From positions 45,681-109,680 of the forward strand of contig NZ_KZ857178.1 in the NCBI RefSeq assembly GCF_003350925.1: a DNA stretch of 64,000 nt. The letters are read 5' to 3'. The stretch comes from Dyella tabacisoli (GTDB lineage: Bacteria > Pseudomonadota > Gammaproteobacteria > Xanthomonadales > Rhodanobacteraceae). The notes beneath the pieces are model-generated. The model was given only the letters and a program-made list of their open reading frames with translations, did not search any database and was not told where the DNA came from. Made by a program: the position numbers and the translations under genes. Positions 1 through 8,861 of the stretch are shown here, in pieces. Every line of letters begins with the position of its first letter. The first letter of the stretch is position 1.

Positions 1-40
1 CACCCCTCCCCAGCCCTCCCCTGTACACAGGGGAGGGAGC
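1..40 (+). repeat. C-rich/G-rich palindromic unit (family 3) inside the lhr frame
   Basis: This is a C-rich block, then a hairpin with arms CTCCCCTG and CAGGGGAG around TACA, ending GGAGC. It aligns base for base in layout with the intergenic unit at 3707-3748. Here it directly precedes conserved Lhr coding sequence and has no stop in the lhr frame. Confidence 0.75.
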
Positions 41-3000
41 CATAGCTGCACCATTATCGACGTCGGCCACACGCGCCCGCGCGACCTCGCCATCGAAGTA
101 CCGCCGGTACCGCTCGAAGCGGTGATGTCCAATGACTGCTGGGAGCTGATCTACAACCAACTGGCCGCGCTGATCCAGCAGCACCGCACTACCCTGGTCT
201 TCGTCAATACGCGGCGCATGGCCGAGCGCCTTGCGCGGCACTTGTCCGAGCGATTGGGTAAAGAAGCGGTCGCCGCACATCACGGCAGCCTCGCCAAAGA
301 ACAGCGACTGGATGCCGAGCAGCGGCTAAAACGCGGGGATCTCAAGGTCTTGGTGGCTACCGCCTCGCTGGAGCTGGGCATTGATATCGGCGATGTGGAT
401 CTGGTCTGCCAACTCGGCTCGCCACGCTCGATTGCCGCCTTTCTGCAACGCGCCGGACGCTCGGGCCATGCAGTCAACGGCACGCCCAAGGCGCGGCTTT
501 TTCCAACGACCCGCGATGATTTGATCGAATGCACCGCACTGCTCGATTGTGTGCGCCGCGGTGAGTTGGATGCGTTGATACTGCCTCCGCAACCGCTGGA
601 CGTGCTGGCGCAGCAGATTGTCGCCGAGGTGGCATGCCAGGAATGGAACGAAGACGCGCTATACACGCTGGTGTGTCGGGCGCATCCCTATCGCGCGTTG
701 CCGCGAGAATCGTTCGACGCCATCGTGCGCATGCTTGCCGAGGGCTTTACCACACGGCGCGGCGCGCGTGCGGCTTATATCCATCGCGATGCGGTGCATA
801 AGCAACTGCGTGCCCGGCGAGGTGCGCGGCTCACGGCGATCACCTCCGGCGGTGCGATTCCCGACACCGCTGATTACCTGGTGGTGCTGGAGCCACAGGC
901 CACGGTGATTGGCTCGGTGCACGAAGATTTCGCGGTCGAGAGCATGGCCGGCGATATCTTTCAGTTGGGCAATACCAGCTATCGCATCTTGCGGGTGGAG
1001 CGGGATCGTTTGCGCGTGGAAGATGCGCACGGCGTGCCGCCAAGCATTCCGTTCTGGCTGGGCGAAGCGCCCGGCCGCAGCAACGAGTTATCGCTGGGCG
1101 TATCGCGTCTGCGTGAAGAAATCGCCGTACATATCGACGATGGCAATGCCTTGCATTGGCTGGTTCACGATTTGGGTTTGAACGAAGCCGCCGCGCAGCA
1201 ACTGGCCGACTATCTGACCAAGGCCAAGGCTGCGCTGGGCGTGTTGCCGACGCAGCAAACCTTGGTATTCGAGCGGTTCTTCGACGAATCCGGCGGCACT
1301 CAGTTGGTGATACATACGCCCTACGGCAGCCGCATCAATCGTGCCTGGGGCCTGGCGCTGCGCAAGCGTTTCTGTCGGCAGTTCAACTTTGAGCTGCAAG
1401 CGGCGGCGACCGAGGACGCGATTGTGCTGTCGCTATCGACCAGCCACAGCTTTCCATTGGAGGAAGTCGCCCGTTACCTGCACTCCAACAGCGCCGAGCA
1501 AGTACTGATTCAAGCCTTGCTCGATGCACCGCTGTTTCCCGCGCGCTGGCGCTGGAACGCGGTGACCGCACTGGCATTACCGCGTTTTCTCGGCGGCAAG
1601 AAAGTACCGCCGCAACTGCAACGCATGAAAAGCGAAGACCTGCTTGCCACGGTGTTCCCCGACCAGGTGGCGTGCCAGGAAAACATCGTCGGCGAGCGCG
1701 AGATTCCAGATCATCCGCTGGTCAATCAAACCCTGCACGACTGCCTGCGCGAAGCGATGGATGTCGATGGCCTGCTGCGCATTCTGCGCGGGCTGGAGGA
1801 TGGCTCGGTCGAGGTGGTTGCCCGCGACCTCACCGCGCCCAGCCCGCTCGCCGCCGAGGTGTTGAACGCCGCGCCCTATGCCTTCCTGGACGATGCCCCG
1901 CTGGAAGAGCGCCGCACGCGCATCGTTTCCACCCACCGCGACAACGATGCCGACGATCTGGGCAAGCTCGACGCCGACGCCATCGCCGCCGTACGCGCGG
2001 AGGCATGGCCCGATGTACGCCATGCCGACGAGATGCATGAGGCACTGAGCGTGCTTGGGTTTGTCACGGCCAGTGAAGCGGCGGATAACCAGGGCTGGGA
2101 GGGATGGCTGCAAGCGTTGGCGAAAGCGCAACGGGCAACCCGCCTTCAGCTCTTGCCCACCGCACCGGAAGCGGCTTCGACCGCCGTCTGGATCGCCGCG
2201 GAAAAGCTGCCGCTATGGCAAGCGTTGCAACCCGACGCGACGCCGCAGCCACCGATAGCCGTCCCTGCCGAATACGCCACGGCCTGGACTCGTGACGACG
2301 CATTGCTTGAACTGATTCGCGGCCGTCTGGTTGGCTTAGGTCCGGTCACGGAGGCGTCGTTGGCGCGTGCGCTTGCGGTTGGGTCAGATGAGGTCGCGCT
2401 GGCCCTGACCCGACTGCAATCGGAAGGCTATGTGATCCAGGGCCTGTTTACTCCGGCGGCGAGTGAAACCGAATGGTGTGAACGGCATTTGCTGGCGCGC
2501 ATTCATCGCTACACCATCGGCCGCCTGCGCCGCGAAATCGAACCAGTGAGCCGGCGCGACTTGATGCGCTTTCTGTTTGAATGGCAGCACCTCGCGCCCA
2601 ATGCACGGCTGAGTGGCCCGGAGGCCCTGCCCGCCGTGCTTACTCAGCTAGAAGGCTACGAGGCCGCCGCTGGCGCCTGGGAGGCTGAACTGCTTCCGGC
2701 GCGCATCCAGGATTACTCCACGCATTGGCTGGACGAGCAATGCCGCGCCGGCCGCATTAGCTGGAATCGCTTGCGCGCCAGTGGTGGCGGTAGTGGTGGC
2801 CCGATACGCGCCACGCCCATCGTGCTGCTGCCACGACGAAACATGGCCGTATGGGCGTCCATGGCTCGTGCGGACAATCTGCAGGACAGTTTGATTTCAT
2901 CGCGCTCCCAAGCCGTTGCCGATGCCCTTGCCAGTCATGGCGCGCTGTTTTTCGACGAGTTGATCGACGCCACTCGCCTGCTGCGCACCGAGTTGGAAGA

Positions 3001-3700
3001 CGCACTGGGCGAACTGGTTGCCGCAGGCCGCGTCACTGCCGACAGCTTCGCCGGCTTGCGCGCCTTGTTGCTGCCGGCGGCCAAACGCGATGCCCACCGC
3101 CATCGCAAGCTGCGGCGGAATATGTTGAGCGGCATCGAGGATGCAGGGCGCTGGTCGTTGTTGCGTCCGTCGGCACAGCCCTCTTCTGCCAAGGATGATG
3201 GAGAGAGAATCGAGCACATCGCGCGCAGCTTGCTGCAACGCTATGGCGTGGTGTTCTGGAAGCTGCTGGAGCGCGAAGCGCCCTGGCTGCCCACCTGGCG
3301 CGAATTGCTGCGGGTGTATCACCGACTCGAAGCACGCGGCGAAATTCGTGGCGGACGTTTTGTCGAAGGCCTGATCGGTGAACAATTCGCCCTGCCCGAG
3401 GCGATTGGGCAACTACGCAACGTGCGTCAGCGCGAACCCGAGGGGCAGCTAATTTGCCTTAGCGGCTGCGATCCGCTCAACCTGGTGGGCACGGTGTTGA
3501 GTGGCGATCGATTGCCCGCCTTGATCGGCACTCGCGTGCTGTACGAAGACGGCGTAGCAGTGGCCGCGTTAGTGGCGAACAAGCCGCAATGGTTGATAGA
3601 GAGCGATGCCGTGCAGCACCAGCGCTGGCGCAATGCTTTGTTGCGTCGGGCGGGACATGATGCTGGGCTTGATGCGGTTGGTTTGTCGATGCGGCGTTGA
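2..3700 (+). CDS. lhr: Lhr-family superfamily 2 helicase, 5'-truncated by the window edge
   Basis: This is the C-terminal three quarters of a large Lhr-type ATP-dependent nucleic-acid helicase, a family linked to DNA repair. The frame is open to the left edge, so no start is visible. Family-like sequence begins near base 47 (CTIIDVGHTRPRDLAIEVPP), so the GTG at 122 is not a real start. The second RecA domain follows, with motif IV LVFVNTR, motif V ATASLELGIDIGDVDLV and motif VI QRAGRSGH. After it comes the long Lhr-specific region with winged-helix and beta-barrel parts, including an effector segment near GRLVGLGPVTEASLARAL. The C-terminus looks complete. Bases 1-40 match an intergenic repeat family found elsewhere in the window yet are in frame, so a repeat has entered the gene or splits it. 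Family assignment is firm; the integrity of the N-terminal half cannot be judged here. Confidence 0.9.
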   Translation, partial: TPPQPSPVHRGGSHSCTIIDVGHTRPRDLAIEVPPVPLEAVMSNDCWELIYNQLAALIQQHRTTLVFVNTRRMAERLARHLSERLGKEAVAAHHGSLAKEQRLDAEQRLKRGDLKVLVATASLELGIDIGDVDLVCQLGSPRSIAAFLQRAGRSGHAVNGTPKARLFPTTRDDLIECTALLDCVRRGELDALILPPQPLDVLAQQIVAEVACQEWNEDALYTLVCRAHPYRALPRESFDAIVRMLAEGFTTRRGARAAYIHRDAVHKQLRARRGARLTAITSGGAIPDTADYLVVLEPQATVIGSVHEDFAVESMAGDIFQLGNTSYRILRVERDRLRVEDAHGVPPSIPFWLGEAPGRSNELSLGVSRLREEIAVHIDDGNALHWLVHDLGLNEAAAQQLADYLTKAKAALGVLPTQQTLVFERFFDESGGTQLVIHTPYGSRINRAWGLALRKRFCRQFNFELQAAATEDAIVLSLSTSHSFPLEEVARYLHSNSAEQVLIQALLDAPLFPARWRWNAVTALALPRFLGGKKVPPQLQRMKSEDLLATVFPDQVACQENIVGEREIPDHPLVNQTLHDCLREAMDVDGLLRILRGLEDGSVEVVARDLTAPSPLAAEVLNAAPYAFLDDAPLEERRTRIVSTHRDNDADDLGKLDADAIAAVRAEAWPDVRHADEMHEALSVLGFVTASEAADNQGWEGWLQALAKAQRATRLQLLPTAPEAASTAVWIAAEKLPLWQALQPDATPQPPIAVPAEYATAWTRDDALLELIRGRLVGLGPVTEASLARALAVGSDEVALALTRLQSEGYVIQGLFTPAASETEWCERHLLARIHRYTIGRLRREIEPVSRRDLMRFLFEWQHLAPNARLSGPEALPAVLTQLEGYEAAAGAWEAELLPARIQDYSTHWLDEQCRAGRISWNRLRASGGGSGGPIRATPIVLLPRRNMAVWASMARADNLQDSLISSRSQAVADALASHGALFFDELIDATRLLRTELEDALGELVAAGRVTADSFAGLRALLLPAAKRDAHRHRKLRRNMLSGIEDAGRWSLLRPSAQPSSAKDDGERIEHIARSLLQRYGVVFWKLLEREAPWLPTWRELLRVYHRLEARGEIRGGRFVEGLIGEQFALPEAIGQLRNVRQREPEGQLICLSGCDPLNLVGTVLSGDRLPALIGTRVLYEDGVAVAALVANKPQWLIESDAVQHQRWRNALLRRAGHDAGLDAVGLSMRR

Positions 3701-3706
3701 GGCTGC

Positions 3707-3816
3707 TCACCCCCTCCCAGCCTCCCCCTGCAGGCAGGGGGAGGAGCTAAAAGCACGCCATGCCATCCCTGCGACCGAAGGGAGTCCCTATTCGGGACTT
3801 GTGGAGGAGAGTTGGG
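3707..3816 (+). repeat. Palindromic unit (family 3), two adjacent parts
   Basis: Part one (3707-3748) is a C-rich block followed by a 10-bp hairpin, CCTCCCCCTG and CAGGGGGAGG around CAGG. Part two (about 3765-3816) carries the secondary module CGACCGAAGGGAGTCCC, TATTC, GGGACT, a 6-bp hairpin also found nested in the copy at 31940. It fills the gap between lhr and the convergent NTF2-like gene and may help end transcription, though no T-tract is present. Confidence 0.7.
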
Positions 3817-3826
3817 AGCGGTCCGC

Positions 3827-4198
3827 CTACTCGCTGTAATCGGCGATATAAACCAACAAACCATCGCGCTCGCGAAACTCGCTGCGCCCCGGCATGGCGA
3901 TAACCTGGCCGGCACGCACGCCATTAGGCAGATCCACCGCGAACGTGCCCTCGAAGAAAACCTGGACATGTGCCGTGCCGGCGTCTTGGTGATACGCCGT
4001 AATAGTCTGCCGCCGCACCGAGAACAAATGCCGCGAACTCTCCGCCAGGTGACGCAGCTCTTCGATACCCAAGGTACGCAAACCCAACATCCCGGCGCTG
4101 TAGTTTTCGAACACCACCTCGCGATGCATCGTCCCCAGCATGGCCTCCACGTCTTTGCGGTTGTAGGCATCGATGTAGCGGTCGATCAGGGCGCGCAT
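3827..4198 (-). CDS. NTF2-like / SnoaL-fold protein
   Basis: A 123-residue single-domain protein with the hallmarks of the NTF2/SnoaL fold. An N-terminal helix, ALIDRYIDAYNRKDVEAM, leads into HREVVFENYSAG, with later strands in FFEGTFAVDLPNGVRAG and a REDGLL-like end. Members are either enzymes acting on small molecules or protein-binding modules, and no catalytic residue can be assigned here. The ATG at 4198 gives a normal domain length. The upstream side is occupied by GGGGAAC heptads starting about 10 bp from the start codon, so little ordinary promoter DNA remains and transcription would have to begin inside or beyond the repeat. The fold is fairly sure and the role unknown. Confidence 0.8.
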   Translation of the reverse strand: MRALIDRYIDAYNRKDVEAMLGTMHREVVFENYSAGMLGLRTLGIEELRHLAESSRHLFSVRRQTITAYHQDAGTAHVQVFFEGTFAVDLPNGVRAGQVIAMPGRSEFRERDGLLVYIADYSE

Positions 4199-4207
4199 AG
4201 AGAGTCC

Positions 4208-4411
4208 GGGGAACGGGGAACGGGGAACGGGGAACGGGGAACGGGGAACGGGGAACGGGGAACGGGGAACGGGGAACGGGGAACGGGGAAAAGCTTAAAG
4301 AGCAAAAGCAAAAGAGCAAGAACAAAAACATATCGAGATCAAAAAAGAACGCGGCGCCACAACAGCCCCTCGAACTCCACGTTCCCCGTTCCCTATTCCC
4401 CGTTCCCCGCC
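4208..4411 (+). repeat. GGGGAAC heptad array with A-rich core (copy A)
   Basis: Eleven perfect GGGGAAC units (4208-4284) run into GGGGAAAAGC and an A-rich core of about 65 bases containing GATCAAAAAAGAACGCGG. A variable stretch and a terminal block of GTTCCCC-type units (to 4411) complete it. The two ends are inverted repeats of each other. Runs of four G separated by AAC fit the consensus for an intramolecular G-quadruplex. It lies between two minus-strand genes and stops about 6 bp from the stop codon of the S10 peptidase gene. Confidence 0.95.
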
Positions 4412-4416
4412 TTTAA

Positions 4417-6030
4417 TCACCTCTTCACGTTATCCGTCTGCTGGATAAAGTGCGCCACATTATCGTGCAGTTGCTTCAGCGAATCCTCGTGCGCGTAGAC
4501 CATATGGCCCGAGGGATACCAGGCGTAGCTGATGTTGTTCTGCAAGGTGGTCGGGATCGGCAGATGGTGCATCTCGTAGTCAGCGGCGTAGTAAGGCGTG
4601 GCCAGATCGTAGTAGCCGCCGTGCAGGGATACTTTCAAACCCGGATTGGTCTTCATCGCCATCGCCAGGTCGGGCATGACATTGGTCGATTGCTGTAGCG
4701 CATCGCTGCTGCCAGGGGCTTTATGCGAGAAATCCCAATGGTCGACGTCGGCGAACAAACGATAGCCGCGGCCATCGCCGAACTTGAGCTGCCGGCGCAC
4801 ATAGTCGTTGAAAGCGGCCACGTAAGCGGCGCTGATGGCCGAGGACTGGGGGTCGTATTGCGAATCTTTGTTCAAGGGGTCGAGCGACGGGCCGGAGAAG
4901 CGGCCATCGAGGCGGCCGGTGGTGATGTCCGCATCGCTTTGCAACTGTTGCTCGAACATGCCGCCGTTGACGCGCAGATCGGCCTTCAACAAATAGGCCA
5001 CCGGCAGACCAGTGTATTGATGCAGCTTTTCGGCTACTGCCTGTTTGCGCGTCGCGTCGAGCCGCGCACCTTGCATCAGCGCTTGCGCGTAATCGCCCAT
5101 CGCGTACTGCTCCACTTCACGCAGAAAGGGCTCTAACGCAGCCGGCGTTTGCGGGAGTTTCTTGTGGTAGTAAGCGGTGGCGGCGAAGGTGGGCAGCGCC
5201 AGCACGTAGGGAAGGTCGACGCTCGGGTTGGTTTGCGCGCCGTCGATGCTGGTGTCAAAGCTGAGGATTTGCGACAGCAGAATCACTCCGTTGAGATCCA
5301 CGCTGGATTCGTTCTCCAGAATGTTCGCCAACACCGCCGAGCGAGTGGTGCCGTAGCTTTCGCCGAACAGATACTTCGGCGAGTTCCAGCGACCGTACTT
5401 GGACAAGAACTGGGTAATGAACTGGGCAAAGGCATGGCCATCGCCATCCACGCTGTAGGTCGCCTTGCGGCGGTCCTTCATCTGCTCGTCACGCTTGCCT
5501 TTGTCTTCGTCGGCGGCGATCAGGCGGCTAAAGCCGGCGCCCGGCGCATCGATAAAAACCAGGTCAGAGGTGTCGAGCAGGCTGTAGTCGTTGTTGACCA
5601 AACCATAAGGGGCGGCCGGCGTGTGGCTATCGTCGCGGGTCACCACGCGCTTCGGGCCGAACGCTCCCATATGCAGCCACACCGTTGCCGAACCGGGACC
5701 ACCGTTGTAAATGAAGGTGACCGGCCGCTTGCCTGGCTCTGCGCCGGTCTTGAAATAGGCGACGTAGAACATGCTGACCTGCGGCTCGTGCTCTTTATCG
5801 CCGCTGCCATGCAAGACCAGGGTGCCGGCGACCGCTTTGTAATCGATGCGCTTGCCTTCCACGCTGACCGAACCGGTGCTCTCAGATGACTGCGGCTGTA
5901 GCAAGGCCATCTCGGCCTTATCGGCTTTGTTTTCCTCGGGCTTATCTTTGTCTTGCTTGTCGTTAGCCGCGAAGGTAGCCGTACTGAGTAACAGCGCGAC
6001 CAGCGCCGCAGCGAGGGGAAGCTTACGCAT
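4417..6030 (-). CDS. Peptidase S10 (serine carboxypeptidase-like), exported
   Basis: A secreted serine-peptidase-like protein of the S10 family, 537 residues. The ATG at 6030 begins a clean signal peptide (MRKLPLAAALVALLL, cleavage near TFA-AN). The nucleophile lies in GESYGTTR (Ser about 225). The acid is probably in YDLATPYYA and the base in YPSGHMVYAH, giving the Ser-Asp-His order of the alpha/beta-hydrolase fold. FIYNGGPGSATVWLHMGAFGP is the conserved oxyanion and substrate region. S10 enzymes remove C-terminal residues from peptides at acidic pH, and periplasmic peptide turnover is the likely role. An upstream in-frame GTG adds seven residues without a signal-like start and was not chosen. 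A lysine/glutamate-rich linker follows the signal peptide. Confidence 0.88.
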   Translation of the reverse strand: MRKLPLAAALVALLLSTATFAANDKQDKDKPEENKADKAEMALLQPQSSESTGSVSVEGKRIDYKAVAGTLVLHGSGDKEHEPQVSMFYVAYFKTGAEPGKRPVTFIYNGGPGSATVWLHMGAFGPKRVVTRDDSHTPAAPYGLVNNDYSLLDTSDLVFIDAPGAGFSRLIAADEDKGKRDEQMKDRRKATYSVDGDGHAFAQFITQFLSKYGRWNSPKYLFGESYGTTRSAVLANILENESSVDLNGVILLSQILSFDTSIDGAQTNPSVDLPYVLALPTFAATAYYHKKLPQTPAALEPFLREVEQYAMGDYAQALMQGARLDATRKQAVAEKLHQYTGLPVAYLLKADLRVNGGMFEQQLQSDADITTGRLDGRFSGPSLDPLNKDSQYDPQSSAISAAYVAAFNDYVRRQLKFGDGRGYRLFADVDHWDFSHKAPGSSDALQQSTNVMPDLAMAMKTNPGLKVSLHGGYYDLATPYYAADYEMHHLPIPTTLQNNISYAWYPSGHMVYAHEDSLKQLHDNVAHFIQQTDNVKR

Positions 6031-6140
6031 GGGGAAACAGCTCTCGATCACTGGAGCGCAAGCGCCCGGAAACGCAGCTTAGGCACCGAAGCCGACAGTT
6101 TCATACCCCAGAAGTCATAACTTGCCCCCGAGCTTGAAAC

Positions 6141-6998
6141 TCAGCTATGCGTAATAAGCACAATCGCCAGTACAGCCAACAACACTCCGAACAGATTAAG
6201 CCGGCTCAACCGCTCGCGAAAAACCAGGATGCCGACCAACGCCCCCAGCGCGACCACGCCGATATTCATGCTGGCGAAAACCAGGGAGGGATGCTGCGGC
6301 AGGGCCTGATGCGCGCGCAGATAGAACAGGATATTGCCGAAATTGGCCAGGCCAAGCAGCCCGCCCGCCCATGCGCTGCGCAGGGTGAAACGGGTTTGCT
6401 TGCGCGCCACACGCCATAGTTGCAACGCAAACGCCACCGGCAATGCCAACGCGAACATCACCTGCAACGATGCCCCCAAAGGCACGCCGGCAAGCGCGAC
6501 CCGCTTGAACAAGATGTCGATGACGCCGAAACCGGCGAATACCACCAGCGGCCAGACCCATGCGGCAACACCGACGCTTGCCTGCTTCTCGTCTACGCGC
6601 CACACCATGCACAGCAAGGCCAGCAGGCCCAGTGCGATACCGATGCCTTTCAGCGCCACCCATGGCTCGCCGAACAGCAGAAAAGCCGCCAGCAACGAGA
6701 TCAGCAGCGACAAACGCTGCGCCGCGTCGCTACGCACGATGCCGGCATGACGCACCGATGCCGCCAGCGCGAGAAAGATCGTCGGCAACAACAACCCCAA
6801 CCCGACCAAGCCCAGCCAAGGCGCCTGCGCGCTTTGCAATACCGCCAGCGATGGATGCAATACCAACGCCGTCAGCCCACTGGTCACCACATAGTTCCAG
6901 GCGATGGCCTGCCCCGCATCGACATCGAAACGACGCGCCAGCTTGAGCAACACCGAGACCAATACGCTGCAAATGACGCTGAGAAGGATGTAGCTCAT
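6141..6998 (-). CDS. EamA-family (DMT superfamily) transporter
   Basis: A 285-residue membrane protein with about ten hydrophobic segments in two EamA halves, the usual drug/metabolite transporter layout. Segments include ILLSVICSVLVSVLLKLA at the start and LFGVLLAVLAIVLITHS at the end. The second half has the glycine-rich ASMNIGVVALGALVGILVFRE motif. Substrate is unknown. I chose the ATG at 6998 because membrane-protein similarity starts there and AGG lies 6 bases upstream. The reading frame stays open 67 codons further upstream through the whole heptad repeat to an ATG at 7199, which would add a hydrophobic stretch and PFPVPRS repeats. Confidence 0.85.
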   Translation of the reverse strand: MSYILLSVICSVLVSVLLKLARRFDVDAGQAIAWNYVVTSGLTALVLHPSLAVLQSAQAPWLGLVGLGLLLPTIFLALAASVRHAGIVRSDAAQRLSLLISLLAAFLLFGEPWVALKGIGIALGLLALLCMVWRVDEKQASVGVAAWVWPLVVFAGFGVIDILFKRVALAGVPLGASLQVMFALALPVAFALQLWRVARKQTRFTLRSAWAGGLLGLANFGNILFYLRAHQALPQHPSLVFASMNIGVVALGALVGILVFRERLSRLNLFGVLLAVLAIVLITHS

Positions 6999-7012
6999 GG
7001 TTGGCCTGGAGA

Positions 7013-7214
7013 GGGAACGGGGAACGGGGAACGGGGAACGGGGAACGGGGAACGGGGAACGGGGAACGGGGAACGGGGAACGGGGAACGGGGAAAAGCCT
7101 AAAAAGCAGAAGCAAAAAAGCAAGAGAAAAAACAAAAAAGATCAAAAAAGAACGCGGACCTGCAATATCCCCTAGAACTTCATGTTCCCCGTTCCCCATT
7201 CCCCGTTCCCTGCT
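7013..7214 (+). repeat. GGGGAAC heptad array with A-rich core (copy B)
   Basis: A partial unit and ten perfect GGGGAAC units (7019-7088) are followed by the A-rich core (GGGGAAAAGCCTAAAAAGC onward), a variable stretch and the inverted GTTCCCC block. Copy B lies between the start of the EamA gene and the 3' end of the AraC-type regulator gene, both on the minus strand. Its array begins 15 bp upstream of the EamA start codon. Confidence 0.95.
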
Positions 7215-7250
7215 TTACCTTCGCTCCCTGCTTTACCTCCGCTCCCACTC

Positions 7251-8276
7251 TCAACCCCCAAATCGCTCGCGATAACGCAGCGGACTCACCTGCAGTGTGC
7301 GGCGAAAATGATGGCGCAGTGTATCGGCGCTGCCAAAGCCGCAGGTATCGGCGATGCGCTCGATCGGCATGTTGCCGCTTTCCAGTAATTCGCATGCACG
7401 ATTCAGCCGTTCGCGGGTCAGCCATTGCTTGGGTGTGTTGCCGGTTGCCTCTTCAAAACGGCGTAGCAGGGTGCGCTCACTCATTTTGGCGCGTTCGGCG
7501 AGCAGGCTCAGTGGCAGTGGCTGATCGAGGCGGCGGCGCATCCACTCCAACAGAGTGCCGAGCGATGCGCCTTGCTCGGGTAGCGGTGCGGGAATGAATT
7601 GGGCCTGGCCGCCATCGCGATGCGTGGGTACTACCGCGCGACGCGCCACCTGATTGGCAATCTGCGGGCCGTAGTCGCGGCGAATCAGATGCAGAGAAAG
7701 ATCCAGCGCAGCAGCACTGCCCGCCGAGGTAAGCAGATTCCCTTCGTCGACATACAACACATCCGGCTCGATGCGGATGCGCGGGTAGCGCTCAGCCAAT
7801 GCCTGCACATAGCGCCAATGAGTCGTCGCGCAACGGCCATCGAGCAGGCCGGTGGCGGCAAGCACGAACACGCCTGAGCAATACGACAGCAACCGCGCAC
7901 CGCGCGCGTGTGCGGCACGCAGGGCATCGAGCAGGGCCGGTGATGGCGCGGCATCCACGCCACGCCAGCCCGGCACGATGATCGTACCGGCCTGCGCCAA
8001 GGTCTCTAGATCTCGGCGTGCTGGCACGCCATCTATCGACAGACACCAGCCGCCCGCCGCGCGCATGGGCCCATGATCGACCGGACACAGCACGAAGTCG
8101 TACCAATCGGCGATCTCAGGCCGCGGCATGCCGAACATCTCCACCGCAATCCCGAATTCGAAAGTGCATAGCCCGTCGTAGACCAGGACGGCCACCTGAC
8201 GGTTAGATGGCCCCGGACGCAACGTGGATGGACGCGTGCGAGAACGCTTTGGCGGTTTTTTCATGGTGACTGGCAT
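7251..8276 (-). CDS. ftrA: GlxA/FtrA-type AraC-family transcriptional regulator
   Basis: A two-domain regulator of about 341 residues. The N-terminal part is a DJ-1/PfpI-like domain (VAVLVYDGLCTFEFGIAVEMF; YCSGVFVLAATGLLDGR), which in this family senses a small ligand and is not catalytic. The C-terminal part is an AraC double helix-turn-helix (LSLLAERAKMSERTLLRRFEEATG and IERIADTCGFGSADTLRHHF). It is divergent from a rhodanese gene 66 bp away, a pairing common for FtrA regulators, so the rhodanese is the likely target. The ATG at 8276 is preferred over an upstream TTG; an internal ATG at 8264 (MKKPPKRSR) is also possible. The ligand is unknown. Confidence 0.87.
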   Translation of the reverse strand: MPVTMKKPPKRSRTRPSTLRPGPSNRQVAVLVYDGLCTFEFGIAVEMFGMPRPEIADWYDFVLCPVDHGPMRAAGGWCLSIDGVPARRDLETLAQAGTIIVPGWRGVDAAPSPALLDALRAAHARGARLLSYCSGVFVLAATGLLDGRCATTHWRYVQALAERYPRIRIEPDVLYVDEGNLLTSAGSAAALDLSLHLIRRDYGPQIANQVARRAVVPTHRDGGQAQFIPAPLPEQGASLGTLLEWMRRRLDQPLPLSLLAERAKMSERTLLRRFEEATGNTPKQWLTRERLNRACELLESGNMPIERIADTCGFGSADTLRHHFRRTLQVSPLRYRERFGG

Positions 8277-8342
8277 TCTCGCCAATGTCGCTCAGCCTTG
8301 CCAGTGTTCAAACTGACGCCATCACCTCGACCGGAGTAGCTT

Positions 8343-8741
8343 ATGAGCAGCGTCATCCATCGCGTTCCCGCGGCCGCCAGCGCACAAGCGCTTGCCCATT
8401 TTCAGGCACGCTTGAGCTTTGAAACCGACTGTGCCGACGTGTACTACGCCACTCATCACGAAACGAAGGACTTCGTGCTACTCGATGTGCGCACGCCCGT
8501 GCTGTACGCCGCCGGCCATCTGCCTGGCGCCATCAATGCACCAACCCGCACCCTCAACGAACAGCGTCTGGCGGAGTATCCGGCCGATACGTTGTTCGTG
8601 GTCTATTGCGCGGGCCCGCATTGCAACGGTGCCAATAAGGCAGCGGTGAAGTTGGCCCAGCTCGGACGGCCGGTCAAGGAAATGATCGGCGGACTCACCG
8701 GCTGGATCGATGAAGGCTTTGGGCTTGAGCGGCACGCCTGA
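8343..8741 (+). CDS. Rhodanese-like sulfurtransferase domain protein
   Basis: A 132-residue single-domain rhodanese. The CH2A region is FVLLDVRTPVLYAAGHLPGAIN and the active-site loop is VVYCAGPHCNGANKAA, with Cys89 as the expected persulfide carrier. The fold ends with the usual GGLTGWIDEGF. GGAG at 8333 sits 6 bases before the ATG. It probably moves sulfane sulfur or detoxifies thiol-reactive compounds, and its expression is likely set by the divergent FtrA-type regulator. The specific acceptor cannot be told from sequence. Confidence 0.9.
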   Translation: MSSVIHRVPAAASAQALAHFQARLSFETDCADVYYATHHETKDFVLLDVRTPVLYAAGHLPGAINAPTRTLNEQRLAEYPADTLFVVYCAGPHCNGANKAAVKLAQLGRPVKEMIGGLTGWIDEGFGLERHA

Positions 8742-8791
8742 AAATCGCAATGGATATATAGGCTGAGCGACTGGGCTCTCGCCATCGCGTT

Positions 8792-8823
8792 GCAGCTCGC
8801 CCGCTCATCAAGCGGGCGGCTGC
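8792..8823. terminator. Hairpin between convergent rhodanese and eda
   Basis: GCAGC, bulged T, CGCCCGCT pairs with AGCGGGCG, GCTGC around CATCA: 13 base pairs with one bulge. It lies between two convergent 3' ends and so can serve both strands. There is no T-tract, so intrinsic termination is uncertain. Confidence 0.55.
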
Positions 8824-8861
8824 CTTGATTCGCGCCTTGTGCGAACTGCGCGCCGAAGCGA

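Noticed and set aside
122-124. GTG as the start of lhr
   Set aside because: Conserved Lhr sequence lies upstream in the same frame, so it is an internal codon.
4208-4284. Heptad arrays as a CRISPR array
   Set aside because: The units are 7 bp, head to tail, without unique spacers.
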